Source: Phoronis australis
Lineage: Eukaryota; Phoronida; Phoronidae
DNA: 64,000 nt
Reading direction: 5' to 3'
Assembly: GCA_002633005.1 (NCBI GenBank)
Contig: NMRA01000001.1
Location: 4,021,390 to 4,085,389, forward strand
The stretch's first letter is position 1. Every line of letters begins with the position of its first letter. Positions 21,076 through 32,940 of the stretch are shown here, in pieces. The notes beneath the pieces were generated by a model. The model was not told where the DNA came from and did not search any database. It was given only the letters and a program-made list of their open reading frames with translations. A program made the translations under genes and the position numbers.

Positions 21076-21335
21076 CATGCGGATAACCCAGGGGGTATCG
21101 GGTGGCTCGCACGAGCACCCCCATTTGGCGAAATAGACAAATAGCTCCGCCTCATGGAAATAAAACCTCCAAAAAAGGTAAAAAAGGTGACAAAAGTCCA
21201 CTAAAAAGGCAGGAGCAACCACAATTCTGCGAATACAAAGTTCATAGCTCTGAATGTACCCCGCGTATCTTAGTAAAAGATCTGAATTCTCAAAAATTCG
21301 AGCCCTCTCCCCATTTTTTGAGCTGGGTGTGCATG
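21076..21335 (-). mobile_element. TIR element family M1, diverged copy
   Basis: Begins CATGCGGATAACCC and ends GGGTGTGCATG, with the same interior order as 18,999-19,255 ('cccatttggcgaaat', 'aaaagtccactaaaaaggca', 'ctcaaaaattcgagccc'). The flanks TGAAG and GAAAG are only a weak match as a target duplication. Confidence 0.78.
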
Positions 21336-21720
21336 GAAAGTACAGATTTAACATTTCTTTAGTTATTTGTGGAAGTAGAGGTCTAACAATTAATAAGATG
21401 GGTTATTAGTTGTCAGTATTTTCATTATTTTGAATCCTAATTTTTGAAAGACTAACTGAATGAAGAAAATTTTACGTAGTCGTGCTGCTGTTTTATTGTT
21501 GAAAAACAGGTCAAGCGCACCGTGTTCATTGGTTGTCAATCACTCTCTTAAGCCCTCCCCGTTTACGCAGATTATCGAATAAACGGGAACAAAAACTTGT
21601 CATAACCAATCCTAAAACCAAAATGCGCCAGCTATTTGCTGAAATAAATGATAAGGTCTAATAATGCAAAACGAGACTGTTCTCTAGACATGACATTATG
21701 CTCGGTACTCACTTGTCCGA

Positions 21721-22136
21721 GTTAAACGGTACTGAATATCAGATAATAGATAGGGAATTCGTGAAGATGTCTGCTTTGTTGTTCACACAACTAGAATCAG
21801 TATAATTGATAGTTGGATAGGTCTACAAGTGATTTGTATGCTTTATTAGACATAGATATTCGTCGGAGACGGATATGATATCCTGTCTGCAGCGGGTTTC
21901 TGCCGGCGAAGAGTGGGCTTAACTCAATAATGCGCCAATTTGTCGACGTTGATGACAGCCGGTCAATGAAAGCATTGAAGATGAGGTGAAATTGAAAAAT
22001 ACTCAACAAAACATCACAAAGTTGTTGTTACCTCAAGATTGATAACACCCATCACTCGATTGTTTATGTTAAAAGCGTTCGTGCCAAATTGTAACGTACA
22101 TTTTCTTGATGAGTAGGCAATAACAGAGAATAATGT
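21721..22136. repeat. 416-bp direct duplicate, copy 1 (gap-associated)
   Basis: Matches 22138-22553 with a constant offset of 417 and only a handful of substitutions (for example near 21,788, 21,897 and 21,980). It ends at the single N at 22137. Confidence 0.88.
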
Positions 22137-22137
22137 N
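22137..22137. other. One-base assembly gap
   Basis: Single N exactly between the two 416-bp copies. Confidence 0.95.
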
Positions 22138-22553
22138 GTTAAACGGTACTGAATATCAGATAATAGATAGGGAATTCGTGAAGATGTCTGCTTTGTTGTT
22201 CACACCGCTAGAATCAGTATAATTGATAGTTGGATAGGTCTACAAGTGATTTGTATGCTTTATTAGACATAGATATTCGTCGGAGACGGATATGATATCC
22301 TGTCTGCAGCGGGGTTCTGCCGGCGAAGAGTGGGCTTAACTCAATAATGCGCCAATTTGTCGACGTTGATGACAGCCGGTCAATGAAAGCATTGAGGATG
22401 GGGTGAAATTGAAAAATACTCAACAAAACATCACAAAGTTGTTGTTACCTCAAGATTGATAACACCCATCACTCGATTGTTTATGTTAAAAGCGTTCGTG
22501 CCAAATTGTAACGTACATTTTCTTGATGAGTAGGCAATAACAGAGAATAATGT
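22138..22553. repeat. 416-bp direct duplicate, copy 2 (gap-associated)
   Basis: Second copy of 21721-22136. Both copies hold the same 70-codon minus-strand ORF, which has no recognised domain and is not called as a gene. Confidence 0.88.
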
Positions 22554-25500
22554 TATCCCCGCCACACTGTCACTGCGGTCAAATGCAAAATTTGAATGAA
22601 AATAGCGAAGAAGATCCGTTCGCGTGCATTTGTTGTGATAAAATTTTCAGTGTGATTCTGAGAAAAGTAAACTCAGTTGCTGTGTGTATATTTTTACAAC
22701 TTTCCGAGTGTGTTAGAAAACTCTATTTGTCATGACTGAGCAAGAACCCACGCTGAAATATGCACTACCTGTGTCAAATATGTATATTCCCAGTACGAAA
22801 TGTGAATTCGCACGAGTTTCTTCTGTCGGTTGTTGAAAGCAGCCAAACAGACGGTCATTCCTCACAACTTTATTACCGGCCAAGATTACGCGTTTGACTA
22901 CGATGTAATCAAACCAGCGAACCAAAGCATACCCATTGATCAAATATACAGGTATGAGTTCGTTGATAGGGTCGTGTCGTCTACAGTCGCACTGTCGTTG
23001 TTTATATTTACTTGCGTTACAAACTACTGCGGCGCCTGCGTTGGTCGATTGTCGGCGCTGTCACATCTATTGGCGACTGCGTGCAACTAAATGACAAATT
23101 TGGTACAAAAGAGTATTGCGTAACGGAGGAATTTTCTTGATTTTACAGTATATTTGACTCTGCTGTATCAAAAGTTTTATCTGAACAACTTTAGAGTTTG
23201 ACCGATTGAAAAGACATGAAATCGTAAAGTAGTCGCCAAACCAGCAAATGCGAAGGCACCACTAGAACTTGACTAGACGTACACGGCGACCATTAAATAT
23301 TTGCAATCTTATAAAGAAGCTTGTGACGGAAACCTTGATAAGAAAACAGCCAAATCAGATAAAATCACTTTGTGTTTGCGTGATTGAATGTTGTGTAGAT
23401 TTGGAAAAATATTTTGGAAGACTAGTTGCTAAAGTTCTATTTATTTTTATTTAAGAGAAGCTCTTCGGTATTACAAAAGTCAAACACAATAAAGTGATAA
23501 TTTTAGGATTCCATTTTTGTAATTTCTATTTGAAAAGAAACAAAATGTACCGACGTGTGTACATTTGTATGTTTGTAATTATTGGCAGCAACACTGCGCA
23601 CTATTTTTTTTGTAAAATTTCATTATCCAAAACCGTCTGTGGAATTTCTTGTTGATTATCGAAAGATTTTCACTGCGTCATTTGCCATCACACCGTACGC
23701 TGCCGCACATCTACTCAATTAAATGCGTCACTCAAGATCAGCCGTACCTTGGGTACCATGACAGGTTTGGTTTCCCCGGCGCCATTGCATGTGCCGCAGC
23801 AAAATTAGCAAAATCAACTATATTCAAACTAATAATTGGTTTGATAGTGTGAAAAATCAATCTAATTGGGCGTGTTTCATGATCCTTCTGATAAAATTTA
23901 TGATCGTCAATATCCGACAGCACTCATCTCAGTAATTTCTTAAGTTTAAATTTTTAAATTTCACAAACATTAGCAAAAAGCTTAAAAGGGAGATTTTCAG
24001 ATTTACATCCGGGGATGTACCTGACAGGAATATTGTGCGCATGCATTTACACATTCGTACAGTGCGCGTTGTGTGTCAACTGCGCACTTGCGTCCTCTAG
24101 CGGAAATCGCAACGTATCTCCCGTGCTGAATATTAACGTTGACGGCAGTTAATTACAAGTCTAGAAATATGTAAAACGATAAGGTTATATTAAATTGAAA
24201 ACCACAAAGACTACACTAAAGAAGCATTGTCTTGTTTTTGTATAAAATCACGTATTAGCACGTACACCAAAGCGCTTCATTCTCACAGATTGTTTTCTTA
24301 ATCCATGCAGGGAAATTAATTATTTTGATCAACCTAACTTTCTACGATCTCCAGAGACGCAATGGACGTTAACAAAAACAAGCAATCTTTCATACAAAAT
24401 AGGTATTTAGTGTCAATGAGTGGGCTACCGTGTCTGCGATCGTCCATGTTATGTGTTGTGACAGATTCAGACAGCGAAAATAAATATTACTTATTAAATT
24501 AATCATTTCATCTTTACAACAATATTGTTGCAGTTCAAATGCTGCAACTGGTTCGCTCTCCCATGTTCCCGGGTTTCAAGAAATTGGGGGATATCAAGCA
24601 CGTCTCAGATTCTGAAACCTATTTAGTCGGTCATTGATTCAAAGCAATTAAATATAAGTCTGAATATTGAGCTATGTATTTTGGCAGGCGCCGCAATATC
24701 TCAGCTTTAGCCCAAACGCAATTACTCTGGCAGGCTCAAGCGTATTTACCAATATTCGCCAGGATGACACGTGTCAACCGAATATCGAGTATAAAACAAC
24801 AAAACAATGGGACGATTGCGAATTAGGGATTTGCAAAAAAACAGATAGGGTGTTTAGACGATAGGGATTATTTCTCACAACTAGTTTGAGAATGGTTGCT
24901 CACGAGTGTTGTCAGGCGATCAGTTGAATTCCCGCCAATAGGTCTGCCCGATCGTCTGCTCACGAGTGAGATAACGAGCTGTGACGAGTACGTTATGGCG
25001 TCTTACGGACATTAAGGCGCTGTCTGAATATGGTGGAGAAATTTTCAAAATAAAAGCTCGCACGTACCATGGATCGGCTCAGTACCTTTGCTGTACCCAA
25101 ACAGGCAAGACGTTTTTTCTTATGATGGTGAAAGGCTGAGCATATCCATTCGGTGTTTCTTGAAGTGTATTTTTCTCCAGTTCTAGTATTCTAAACAAAA
25201 TAGGTGAGTTGTGTTTTGCACTATTTTTACATTAATTCCAATATTTACAACGTTCTTTTGTGTCCAGTTGCCTCTGTCACAGAGAATATAGAGATGGAGA
25301 TAAAACGTAAAACGAATCACTCTACTGTAACGTTAACGTTTGTTTTATTCATTCAAAGAAGTGGTAAAAAATTGGCGTAACTTCTCAACATCCTGGGTTG
25401 ATAAAAAGATAAGGTCGGTATTCTTAATCAGTTTTGGCGCCCGCTCATTCCTCAAGGTTAAGAATTAAGGAGGCAGTTTTATCTCACCCTAGGCATCGAA

Positions 25501-26638
25501 ACATTGAATCAAGTTATTAGCCACTATTAAAACTAGTTAACTACCGCTTCAAATGGAGTTTCGATGAAGTGACCATAGGCCTTCAACCTACGCAACAGGG
25601 TTTTTGCAAATTGGATTACTATATTTTCGCTTGCATTTCTTTAAACTGGTGGACGGAAGCCAGAAGATAGATCGTTTGAAATTTAACTAGCTATCTGTTT
25701 AGTGCCACTTGGTTTCCAATTACTATGCCACACGTCCGAACTGTCATTCATAAAATTCGAGAAGCCGATCGGACCTCGGTGGCCCAATTAGTAGTCTAAT
25801 GACGACGCACGCAAGTCAACACCGAGTAGTGTAACGGAACACTGAGACAACACTGTTGACAGCATAATGGAATAATGCCACCGATGAATGGCAGCTTTCA
25901 TCGCTCCTGGTCAATGTCGTTTTTTACTACCACCAGTTGGCGGACTTGTCTGGTACTGCCTGTCAAAAATCATGAAAATTAGCAAAACAAAGGGCAAACG
26001 GCTCCAACAACTTGTTTTGTGCGCTTTCAACACATTATTTGCTTTACAACAGTTTACCGTTTTGGACCCAGTCAAATAAAATTAAAATGTCAAAATTAAA
26101 AAGAAATTATAATAATAATTATGTCACATTTACGTAAAGCCGTAAATTATCAAGCACGTCGGAATTGATTACCTGGCCATGGACCATGTCAATCCTAATC
26201 CCCTTCTCAACTCCCCGGGATCATACAACGGGTGCAACCGCTGTCTGACCACACCGATTAATCCAAGCACACAAGTTTGTAAAACTTTCAAGTGCTAAAT
26301 TGTCCCCGTGGCTACTTGAATCGAAAAAAGTGCAAGACGTGCAAAAATTTTTGAAACTGTTGCGTAATTGCATTTCTTTACCTATTTGTGGGTCCAAATC
26401 GCGTCATAGTAAAGGCTGACACGTCATCACTAAACATAGGAATAAATGTCGATTATCTAAGATAACACATTTCTCTTCATTTCCTTAACTTCATAAACTT
26501 TTAATTAGTTAATCAGTTTGGCATATCTGGTTAGAAAATAGCCAATTGTTGATAGCTTGCTATACTGTAGATTTTAGAACAACAAAAGCTTCTGATTCGT
26601 GATGTACAAGTAACTGTTATTTGATTTCCTTTTTTCAG
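22554..26638. other. Region upstream of gremlin; exon 1 not located
   Basis: The gremlin coding exon has a splice acceptor at its 5' edge, so a noncoding first exon and promoter should lie to the left, probably within this or the preceding gene-poor DNA. I could not pinpoint the donor. No other gene or clear transposon was recognised. Confidence 0.4.
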
Positions 26639-26647
26639 ATGCGATGA
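26639..26647 (+). promoter_or_regulatory. Two-codon upstream ORF overlapping the gremlin start
   Basis: If splicing uses the CAG at 26636-26638, the exon begins ATG CGA TGA; this minimal ORF ends inside the gremlin ATG (26644-26646), in another frame. Such overlap can limit initiation or permit re-initiation. Its effect here is inferred only. Confidence 0.4.
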
Positions 26648-27252
26648 AGCACCTTCTAGCGACAGCGTGCATTATCATAATAATTTTGCTGATGGTTGAG
26701 TGCCGACCGCGAAAAACGCGAAACAGAAAAAGCAAACGCTCACACTTACTGGCTGCCAAAAATTTCACCTTACAAGCTGGCATTGAGGCCAACAACTCGC
26801 TCGCGTTTGGTCGCAAAAACCCCCTGAAAGATCAGCCAAACTTGAGCCAGAGGAATAAAAAGAATAACCCCAAACAAATAATTGGTAGCAAGAGAGCTTT
26901 AAGTGTGACGAAGTTGGACTATCTTCAGGAGGAGACATGCAAGACGCAACTTCTGAAATTAGTCATTCGCGAGGAAGGATGTCTAAGGCGGACTGTCATC
27001 AACAAGTTCTGTTATGGACAATGCAACTCATTTTACATTCCGAAAATGAACAGAAATGCCGTTCGATCCTCGTCATTTAGGTCATGCAGCTTCTGTCGAC
27101 CGAAAAAATATGCATGGGTAACAATAACTTTGAAATGTCCTGGGTCGACTGTCAAATTTAAACGAAAGCGTATTCAAAAGATAAAAAGTTGCAAGTGCAT
27201 GGCTGTAAAAATTAAAGAACCAGAGAAAGACCGTGTGAAATTACAATTCTGA
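26644..27252 (+). CDS. GREM1: Gremlin, secreted DAN-family BMP antagonist
   Basis: 202 residues. Residues 1-20 form a signal peptide with a long Ile/Leu core. A basic stretch (21-34, RPRKTRNRKSK..) and three N-glycosylation sequons (N40, N50, N66) precede the cystine-knot DAN domain. Its nine cysteines (99, 113, 123, 127, 148, 151, 165, 183, 185) match vertebrate gremlin one for one, including the signatures EEGC, FCYGQCNSFYIP, SCSFC and C-x-C near the end. Family members bind and neutralise BMP2/4/7 outside the cell; basic patches bind heparan sulphate. The whole ORF is in one exon preceded by TTTCCTTTTTTCAG, as in vertebrate GREM1, where exon 1 is noncoding. It has a few extra residues before SCSFC and a longer tail after the last Cys. 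It could be ancestral to both GREM1 and GREM2; DAN, Cerberus and sclerostin are less similar. Confidence 0.96.
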   Translation: MKHLLATACIIIIILLMVECRPRKTRNRKSKRSHLLAAKNFTLQAGIEANNSLAFGRKNPLKDQPNLSQRNKKNNPKQIIGSKRALSVTKLDYLQEETCKTQLLKLVIREEGCLRRTVINKFCYGQCNSFYIPKMNRNAVRSSSFRSCSFCRPKKYAWVTITLKCPGSTVKFKRKRIQKIKSCKCMAVKIKEPEKDRVKLQF

Positions 27253-27665
27253 GTCGATTGTGGGATATTCTTATACTTGCAGCAAGTTGAGATGAGGTAA
27301 CTTATCACGCGTGGATAATCCTAGAACAATCAGATTGCGCCACTATTCGATATCGTTGAAATTCAATCAACAAAATATCACTTGTAGTAACGTTTCCATT
27401 GTCGCTGTTATCAATTCTCAAGCACTGAAACATAATTCTGGTCCCGTGACCGCCAAGTACAACCCGAGACCCCTCTTGAAGAAAATCATAGGCACATCTC
27501 GTGAATTTTTTAAAGTTTACTCGAGGCGATTTGTCAATTTTCGAGGCGAGTCTCGAAAAAAATTTGGTGATCTTGGGCTCAGGCATCAGTCTTTTAGCGA
27601 TTTTTTTCTGGAAAAAATCCGGAAATTTTACCGCAAAAATGTTTGCGTTCATGTGATAAACTTTC

Positions 27666-27671
27666 AATAAA
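27666..27671 (+). terminator. Candidate gremlin polyadenylation signal
   Basis: First canonical AATAAA in the 3' flank, about 415 bases after the gremlin stop, followed by A-rich sequence. Confidence 0.4.
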
Positions 27672-29960
27672 AAAATCTGCTAAAAATTTCGCGACGACTG
27701 GCATGAGGGGTCCCTGAGAATGAATGATGACAGTCGACAGAAATGTTATTGTGTAGCGAATTTTCTCGAGGTCTTTTTGTTATGTGTCAGTTCATGGTTG
27801 AAGTTCCCATTCCGACAGCATGAGAAACTTGAACGACATGAGAGTTTGCGTGCGTTGAACGCGTAACGGTTTATTCAAAAGTTTGGTTAGTCAAAAGAGT
27901 AATCGATTAGCCACCTACGAAAGTGCTATTGATTGACAGTAAGGAGATTATAACACGTTAGTGTTGACAGAGGGAGTGGTACGAATAACCTGGGTGTACG
28001 TTGTTAATATTTTACATCTTATTTATTTAAATTTGAAAAATGTGTAAATAGGTTTACATAGAATAAATGTGTAAGTAACTTGTCGCGGATATGTGTTGAA
28101 TTGTATATCTTCGTATACTATGTCAAAATACAACAGTTATTTTATCAACCTGGTTATGTATCTGTCGCCTATCGAATGACGGTAGACGGTGGGGGAGCAA
28201 ATGTAAAAATGTTATTCATGTGAGAATAGTTCGAAGTGGGCAAAATGTATGATTGTTGGAGCGCCGACCAAAGCAGGGTAAGTGGCTCTTATGGCGCAAT
28301 AGGGCATATTCAGATTTTCATGACTTACATTTTTCTTCCCTGTTGTCCATTAAAACATCCATTTGAGGAAAAGACTAAATTAATGACACGGGAAACGACC
28401 AACTCCTTTTCCGGTCACTGCTAGCAGTGCTGGCCCACATGAGCAACACGCTATACAAGGAACCAAATCCGACACTGAATACTCCCGAGTTCAAAAACAT
28501 TAAAAATAGCTATCAAGCCAGGCTCCGTCCAAGTGTCGAAATTTTGATTTAGACCGCTTACAGCTATCATAAAATTGTTCTTAACGTTTTCCTTGCTCCG
28601 GATTTCTGAGTTTCCAAAGAGCTGGCAGTACCGTTATTCGCTGAAACCATCATGAACGACGAATAAAATAAGACGCCGTAAGAATCCAACTTGTAGAGTA
28701 TGATCTTAACTAATATCGATTGATTGTTAGTTCTTTCGAAGCCGTGATATCAGCTTCAATTTCATTCAAGAACAATTTGAGACCAATTCCACGATTAAAA
28801 GTGGTCCAAACCAAAAATTTCTTTTTAGAGAGGTTCTCACGTACAGACGTTATGGACATGACAACCGCGTATTAGTCAGTTTCTGTACGACGTTATCGTG
28901 CGAAGGTGTTATTGTAAATGTGTGAAGTCATTTGGACATCTGGACCATTCGGTATTTTCGTAGCCTCAAATTTTCACTAAGAGCATCCGGAACAACTCGA
29001 GTATTTCCGTAGCGAATATCCGAGGTGTTCCGTTTGCCTCGAATCGGAGGTAAGGTTATTTGTCCATGTGCTCCAATCGATCTCCAGTTTGAAAGTCGTA
29101 TGTCTGAAGTTCGCATACGGGCAGATAGCGTTCACCTCCGTGCGGAAATTGTTGTATCGAACGAGCTTCAATTTGCGTTGGGTTTCTTTGAGTACATTTC
29201 ACGAGAATGGTAGTGTGCGTAAAGTTACTGGTGCAACGAGTTCATCCTCAGTTCCCTGTTCTCAAGGTTCAGAACATACGAAATGCATAAAACTTGTTCT
29301 CAGGTAAAAAATAGTGATCAATCAAATTTATCTTTCGTTTCGAAACTTTATTTTTATATGCACTTTCGGTTTTGAAAATGATTTTACAGACGCTTTTTCT
29401 AAATACCAATGAAATTTTGATTTTTATTAAAATAATTATACATGGGTTTAAAAGAATTTATCGATCACAAAAGCAAAGACTGTTAAAAATGTTATATGTT
29501 TACTGTAGTAATATAACTTAATATTCAAGATGGACATGACCAAAATTAAAGCAGGCGGTTCCGTGTAATTTAGGGTACGTGAAGATCAGGACGACACTGA
29601 GCGCCTACCGGTGTCGATAAACGAAATTACTTCAACATCAGACCAACCAGCTACTCGATTGGGTTAATTATTTTTGCATTTATTCAATGAGTCCGCGAGA
29701 GTGAGAGGTGAATGCAAGCTGGTCTCGTCACATGCTAATGCGAAGATAGGATTTGTATATGCAAATTAGTATGGTAAGATAAACGCGTTTTTGGGTTTAA
29801 ATTTAAACCTCCATGTGTGAGAACAATCAGAGGATTGCGTCCAGTTCATCGGGGAGTTCTTGACAGTATTTTCAATTGACGGCAAGTGAGGGTAAGAAAT
29901 TAGAATACCCACTCATTTAACGAATTAACACCAAAAAGAGCAAATGAATATTCATTTACA

Positions 29961-30015
29961 GGGTCTCGGAATTTAAGAACCAGTTTGACACTTGGTTCTC
30001 AACATCCGAGATCCC
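29961..30015. repeat. 55-bp near-palindrome with AACCA core
   Basis: The left arm GGGTCTCGGAATTTAAGAAC.. (29961-29982) pairs with the right arm 29993-30015, leaving a loop of about 10 bases. It shares its core with the foldbacks at 4,690 and 12,368. Confidence 0.55.
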
Positions 30016-32606
30016 ATTGGCAAAACATTCTTATCGTTTTAGATACAAAAAGCACAAAAAACACCGCAATAGACGATACTCAATTTTAAAATACAAATTG
30101 TTCCCTCGAAAATTGTTTTGACCAGCCGTCGTTTTGTGAGCTTGTATTCAGTTCCCGGTGACCCACGACATTTAGTAAATCAATATTAAAAAGTCGAAGT
30201 TCAATCGACAACTACGAAAACAAATAGTTTACACTTTCATTTTCAATAACTTGTGTTATTTTCGGATAAACTCAGTGGTTGTTTACCTAATCCAACAAAA
30301 TGCAGTGCAACTTAGTTGCATTCGCGATGGAGGCCAGGGGTTGGTTGACCCGCTAGGACAGTGTACCGGTCTCGGATTCCGAGAAAGTCTTGTTTTGCAA
30401 TAAATCCAGATGATCGATATTTATTTCTTCACAAGTGCATTGCGTAAGAAGGCATGCTTATTCCACTGGATATACAAACAACAACAAAACTTCGTTTCTT
30501 TCAACATTTTTGTGATACATCCAGATGGACGACAAATTTAATTTTCCAAAAGCACTGACAGAATGTTTTGTCTTCGGAGATAAAAAAACTATCAGCATAC
30601 CATTCCATTCTTGCTATTATTGTTATTATTTTTTACACAAAATGTTCCATAAGTGTCCAGAATAGAGTACTCTGCCTGGATATTCAAATATATGTGGTTA
30701 ACTTTGTACCAACTTTTAAAGGCAAGGAATTGTTGAGTTTAATGCACGCCCCGTCGGCCGGCTTCGAATTTACAGCCAAGTTAATTTTCAAACCTAATTT
30801 TCAATAATAATTTATCCAATCTAACAAAAAGAAAAGCTCACAGACGCTGCGCCTACGAAAAATTTGGTCGTGACAATCGCGCTCATGGAGTTTTTATCAC
30901 TAGAAACTTGACAAAATGCATTTGGACTGACATTTGTTTTGGTAAAGCCTGTATCAACGTCCTTAGGTTGGCGAGAATCTATTGGAAACGCCAACTACAA
31001 CAATGGTCATCCTTATCCCCATCCAAGTCCTCGACTGGCTTAAGTTGCATTTTGACCTGTTCAGCTAGCTAAAAAACGAAACTCAAACTCGGCCTTATAC
31101 TCCAGTAAAACCGGTCTCATAAAATTCTTTACCGTGATAGGATTCTACCGCCGCTACCAACAATAATAACGAAACCATCGGCGACTCAAGAAAACACTTC
31201 AGAGTATAGGGTTTGGCCAACCCTACAATTTCAAAAATGAAACTAGCATGTACGCATTGCCTGTGATTGAATTGCCGGCTCATTCGACAATTCCAAATCG
31301 GATGAGCGTCATAAGGTCTCATGCTTTTGAACCCCTAAGCGCTTCGGTTAAAGAATTCAGCATCGACATCTAAGCAGCGGGTAGATACAACTTAACTGAT
31401 CAATTAGTCGAATTAATGTTAAAGTCCCTAGGCCACTAATACAGTTTACAAGGAGAAGAGAATACGAAGCAGTTGTTAAACAGAAAAACGAATAACTTCT
31501 TTGAGCGGTCTCCTATTCAGCCTTCAGTTTGAGTGAAAGTTGACGCATTCAGTTCACACATTTACTCCTGCCAGGCGACTGTGGATACCGGCAAGTTGAT
31601 GACCACAACGCTTACAGATTTACGATACTTATACCGGAAGATAATAGATTTTTAGCTGTTCGTTTTGGTACGGAAACATACAAACAGGCTCTAATATTAA
31701 AAGAGGTTGCCCATCACGTGATATTTAGTAGCAAGGGAAAAGCCTTATCAGAGACCTAGTAATAGCGATAAGTTCCTGGAAAGGCTTTCTGTAACAAATA
31801 AATATCGTGAGAATAGATATATCCGTTTACGTCAGAGTCTATCCGTACGTTTTCTCTGCATCAAAACCGATCGCCGAAAATCTCTAATAGCCGATTAAAA
31901 ATTTCGTAATGTTTATATTCATATATTCGATTCTTCTGGTTAAAACACTAGATACATTTCCATTTCAATAAGTGCCTACAGTGCATCGTATACTGTATTT
32001 AGTTGCTGGAGTTTGAGAATGTATAAAAACAAATAGGTTTCGGCAGTGTTGATTAGAACACTCCGCACAGTAAACACCATGCAACATAAAACGTCCACCG
32101 ATGGGAAATGACAAGGTAGTTCATTATTCGTAGAGACCATGCACGGCGCATAAAGTAACGCGGCGTTACAAGCCAACTTGCAGGACACGATTTCAGACAA
32201 CAATGAAGTGCCAATTCTTTCGAAGAGCCCAGAAATCATCTGCAACTTGGTTAAGGGACAACTGGAGTTCATAACCGCGAGTGGCCGAAAAGTTGTTTTT
32301 GTGATTGAAGGCGGGGATCGTTGCATTTCGTCATTGTTCAATGATGGCAACGTAACGCAGATGTGCCAAGTGTAGTCTTTCATTGTCAGAGGCGGTACTG
32401 TCCCGCTTTTTCAAGGTTTGTTCCGTCGTCCCGTCACATCATCAATACGTACCACTTTTTGGCACGCTATCGGGGGGGGGGTGGTTTAAATGGTGCGACA
32501 TCCGCATTTTCTCGCAGCAAAAAACAAAAACGCTATGGGGCGTTTACGGGTGTTCCAGCGGACATTTGTGGCCTAGGCCTAGACGACATGCTTTATTTTA
32601 GGATGT

Positions 32607-32607
32607 N
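32607..32607. other. One-base assembly gap
   Basis: Single N inside or at the edge of the CAGTGGCGG-type element remnant. I did not see duplicated flanks here. Confidence 0.95.
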
Positions 32608-32726
32608 GACCTCCCCCCATTTGGTGCTATGCGCATCTACAATCGTGGTTCAGTTTGCGCAAATGTTTACAGCCGGACAGAAAGTTGGGCCCCCCCCTTG
32701 TGATACCCTAGATCCGCCACTGGTAA
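32608..32726 (-). mobile_element. CAGTGGCGG-type element, terminal fragment
   Basis: Ends in CCTAGATCCGCCACTG, the inverse of the start of the element at 44,596, and keeps the same subterminal landmarks ('gcgcatctacaatcgtggtt', 'gcgcaaatgtttacagccgg', 'gggccccccc'). The other end is lost at or before the gap at 32607. Confidence 0.65.
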
Positions 32727-32940
32727 TTTACGCACGTAAATTAACTTCAAGTTATGCCACAAATGATTACTTTACACCGTTAAAACTTACTTTAAGTTGC
32801 AAATAATACCTTCACGCCGTTAAAAGTTAATTTACACCGCGATTACTTTAGGCCAGTAAAAGTTTTACCTTCCAAGTAATTACTTTACGGCGTTAATAAA
32901 TTTATGCCACTATTTAATTTACGCACGCAATTTATGTGCG
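32727..32940. repeat. Degenerate AT-rich repeats, ATTACTTTACACCGTTAAAA-like
   Basis: Variants of 'ttactttacaccgttaaaa' recur several times, bracketed by similar 'aatttacgcacg' blocks at both sides. It may be a short tandem array or the interior of an unnamed element. Confidence 0.45.

Noticed and set aside
21797-22426. Pair of identical 70-codon minus-strand ORFs suggesting a duplicated gene
   Set aside because: They are the two copies of a gap-associated assembly duplicate and have no recognised domain.
27305-27670. ORFs of about 120 codons on both strands just after gremlin
   Set aside because: Lie in the likely 3' untranslated region, mirror each other on opposite strands and show no domain.
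32363-32806. 147-codon plus-strand ORF
   Set aside because: Runs through a single-N gap and the terminal fragment of a transposon; not a host gene.
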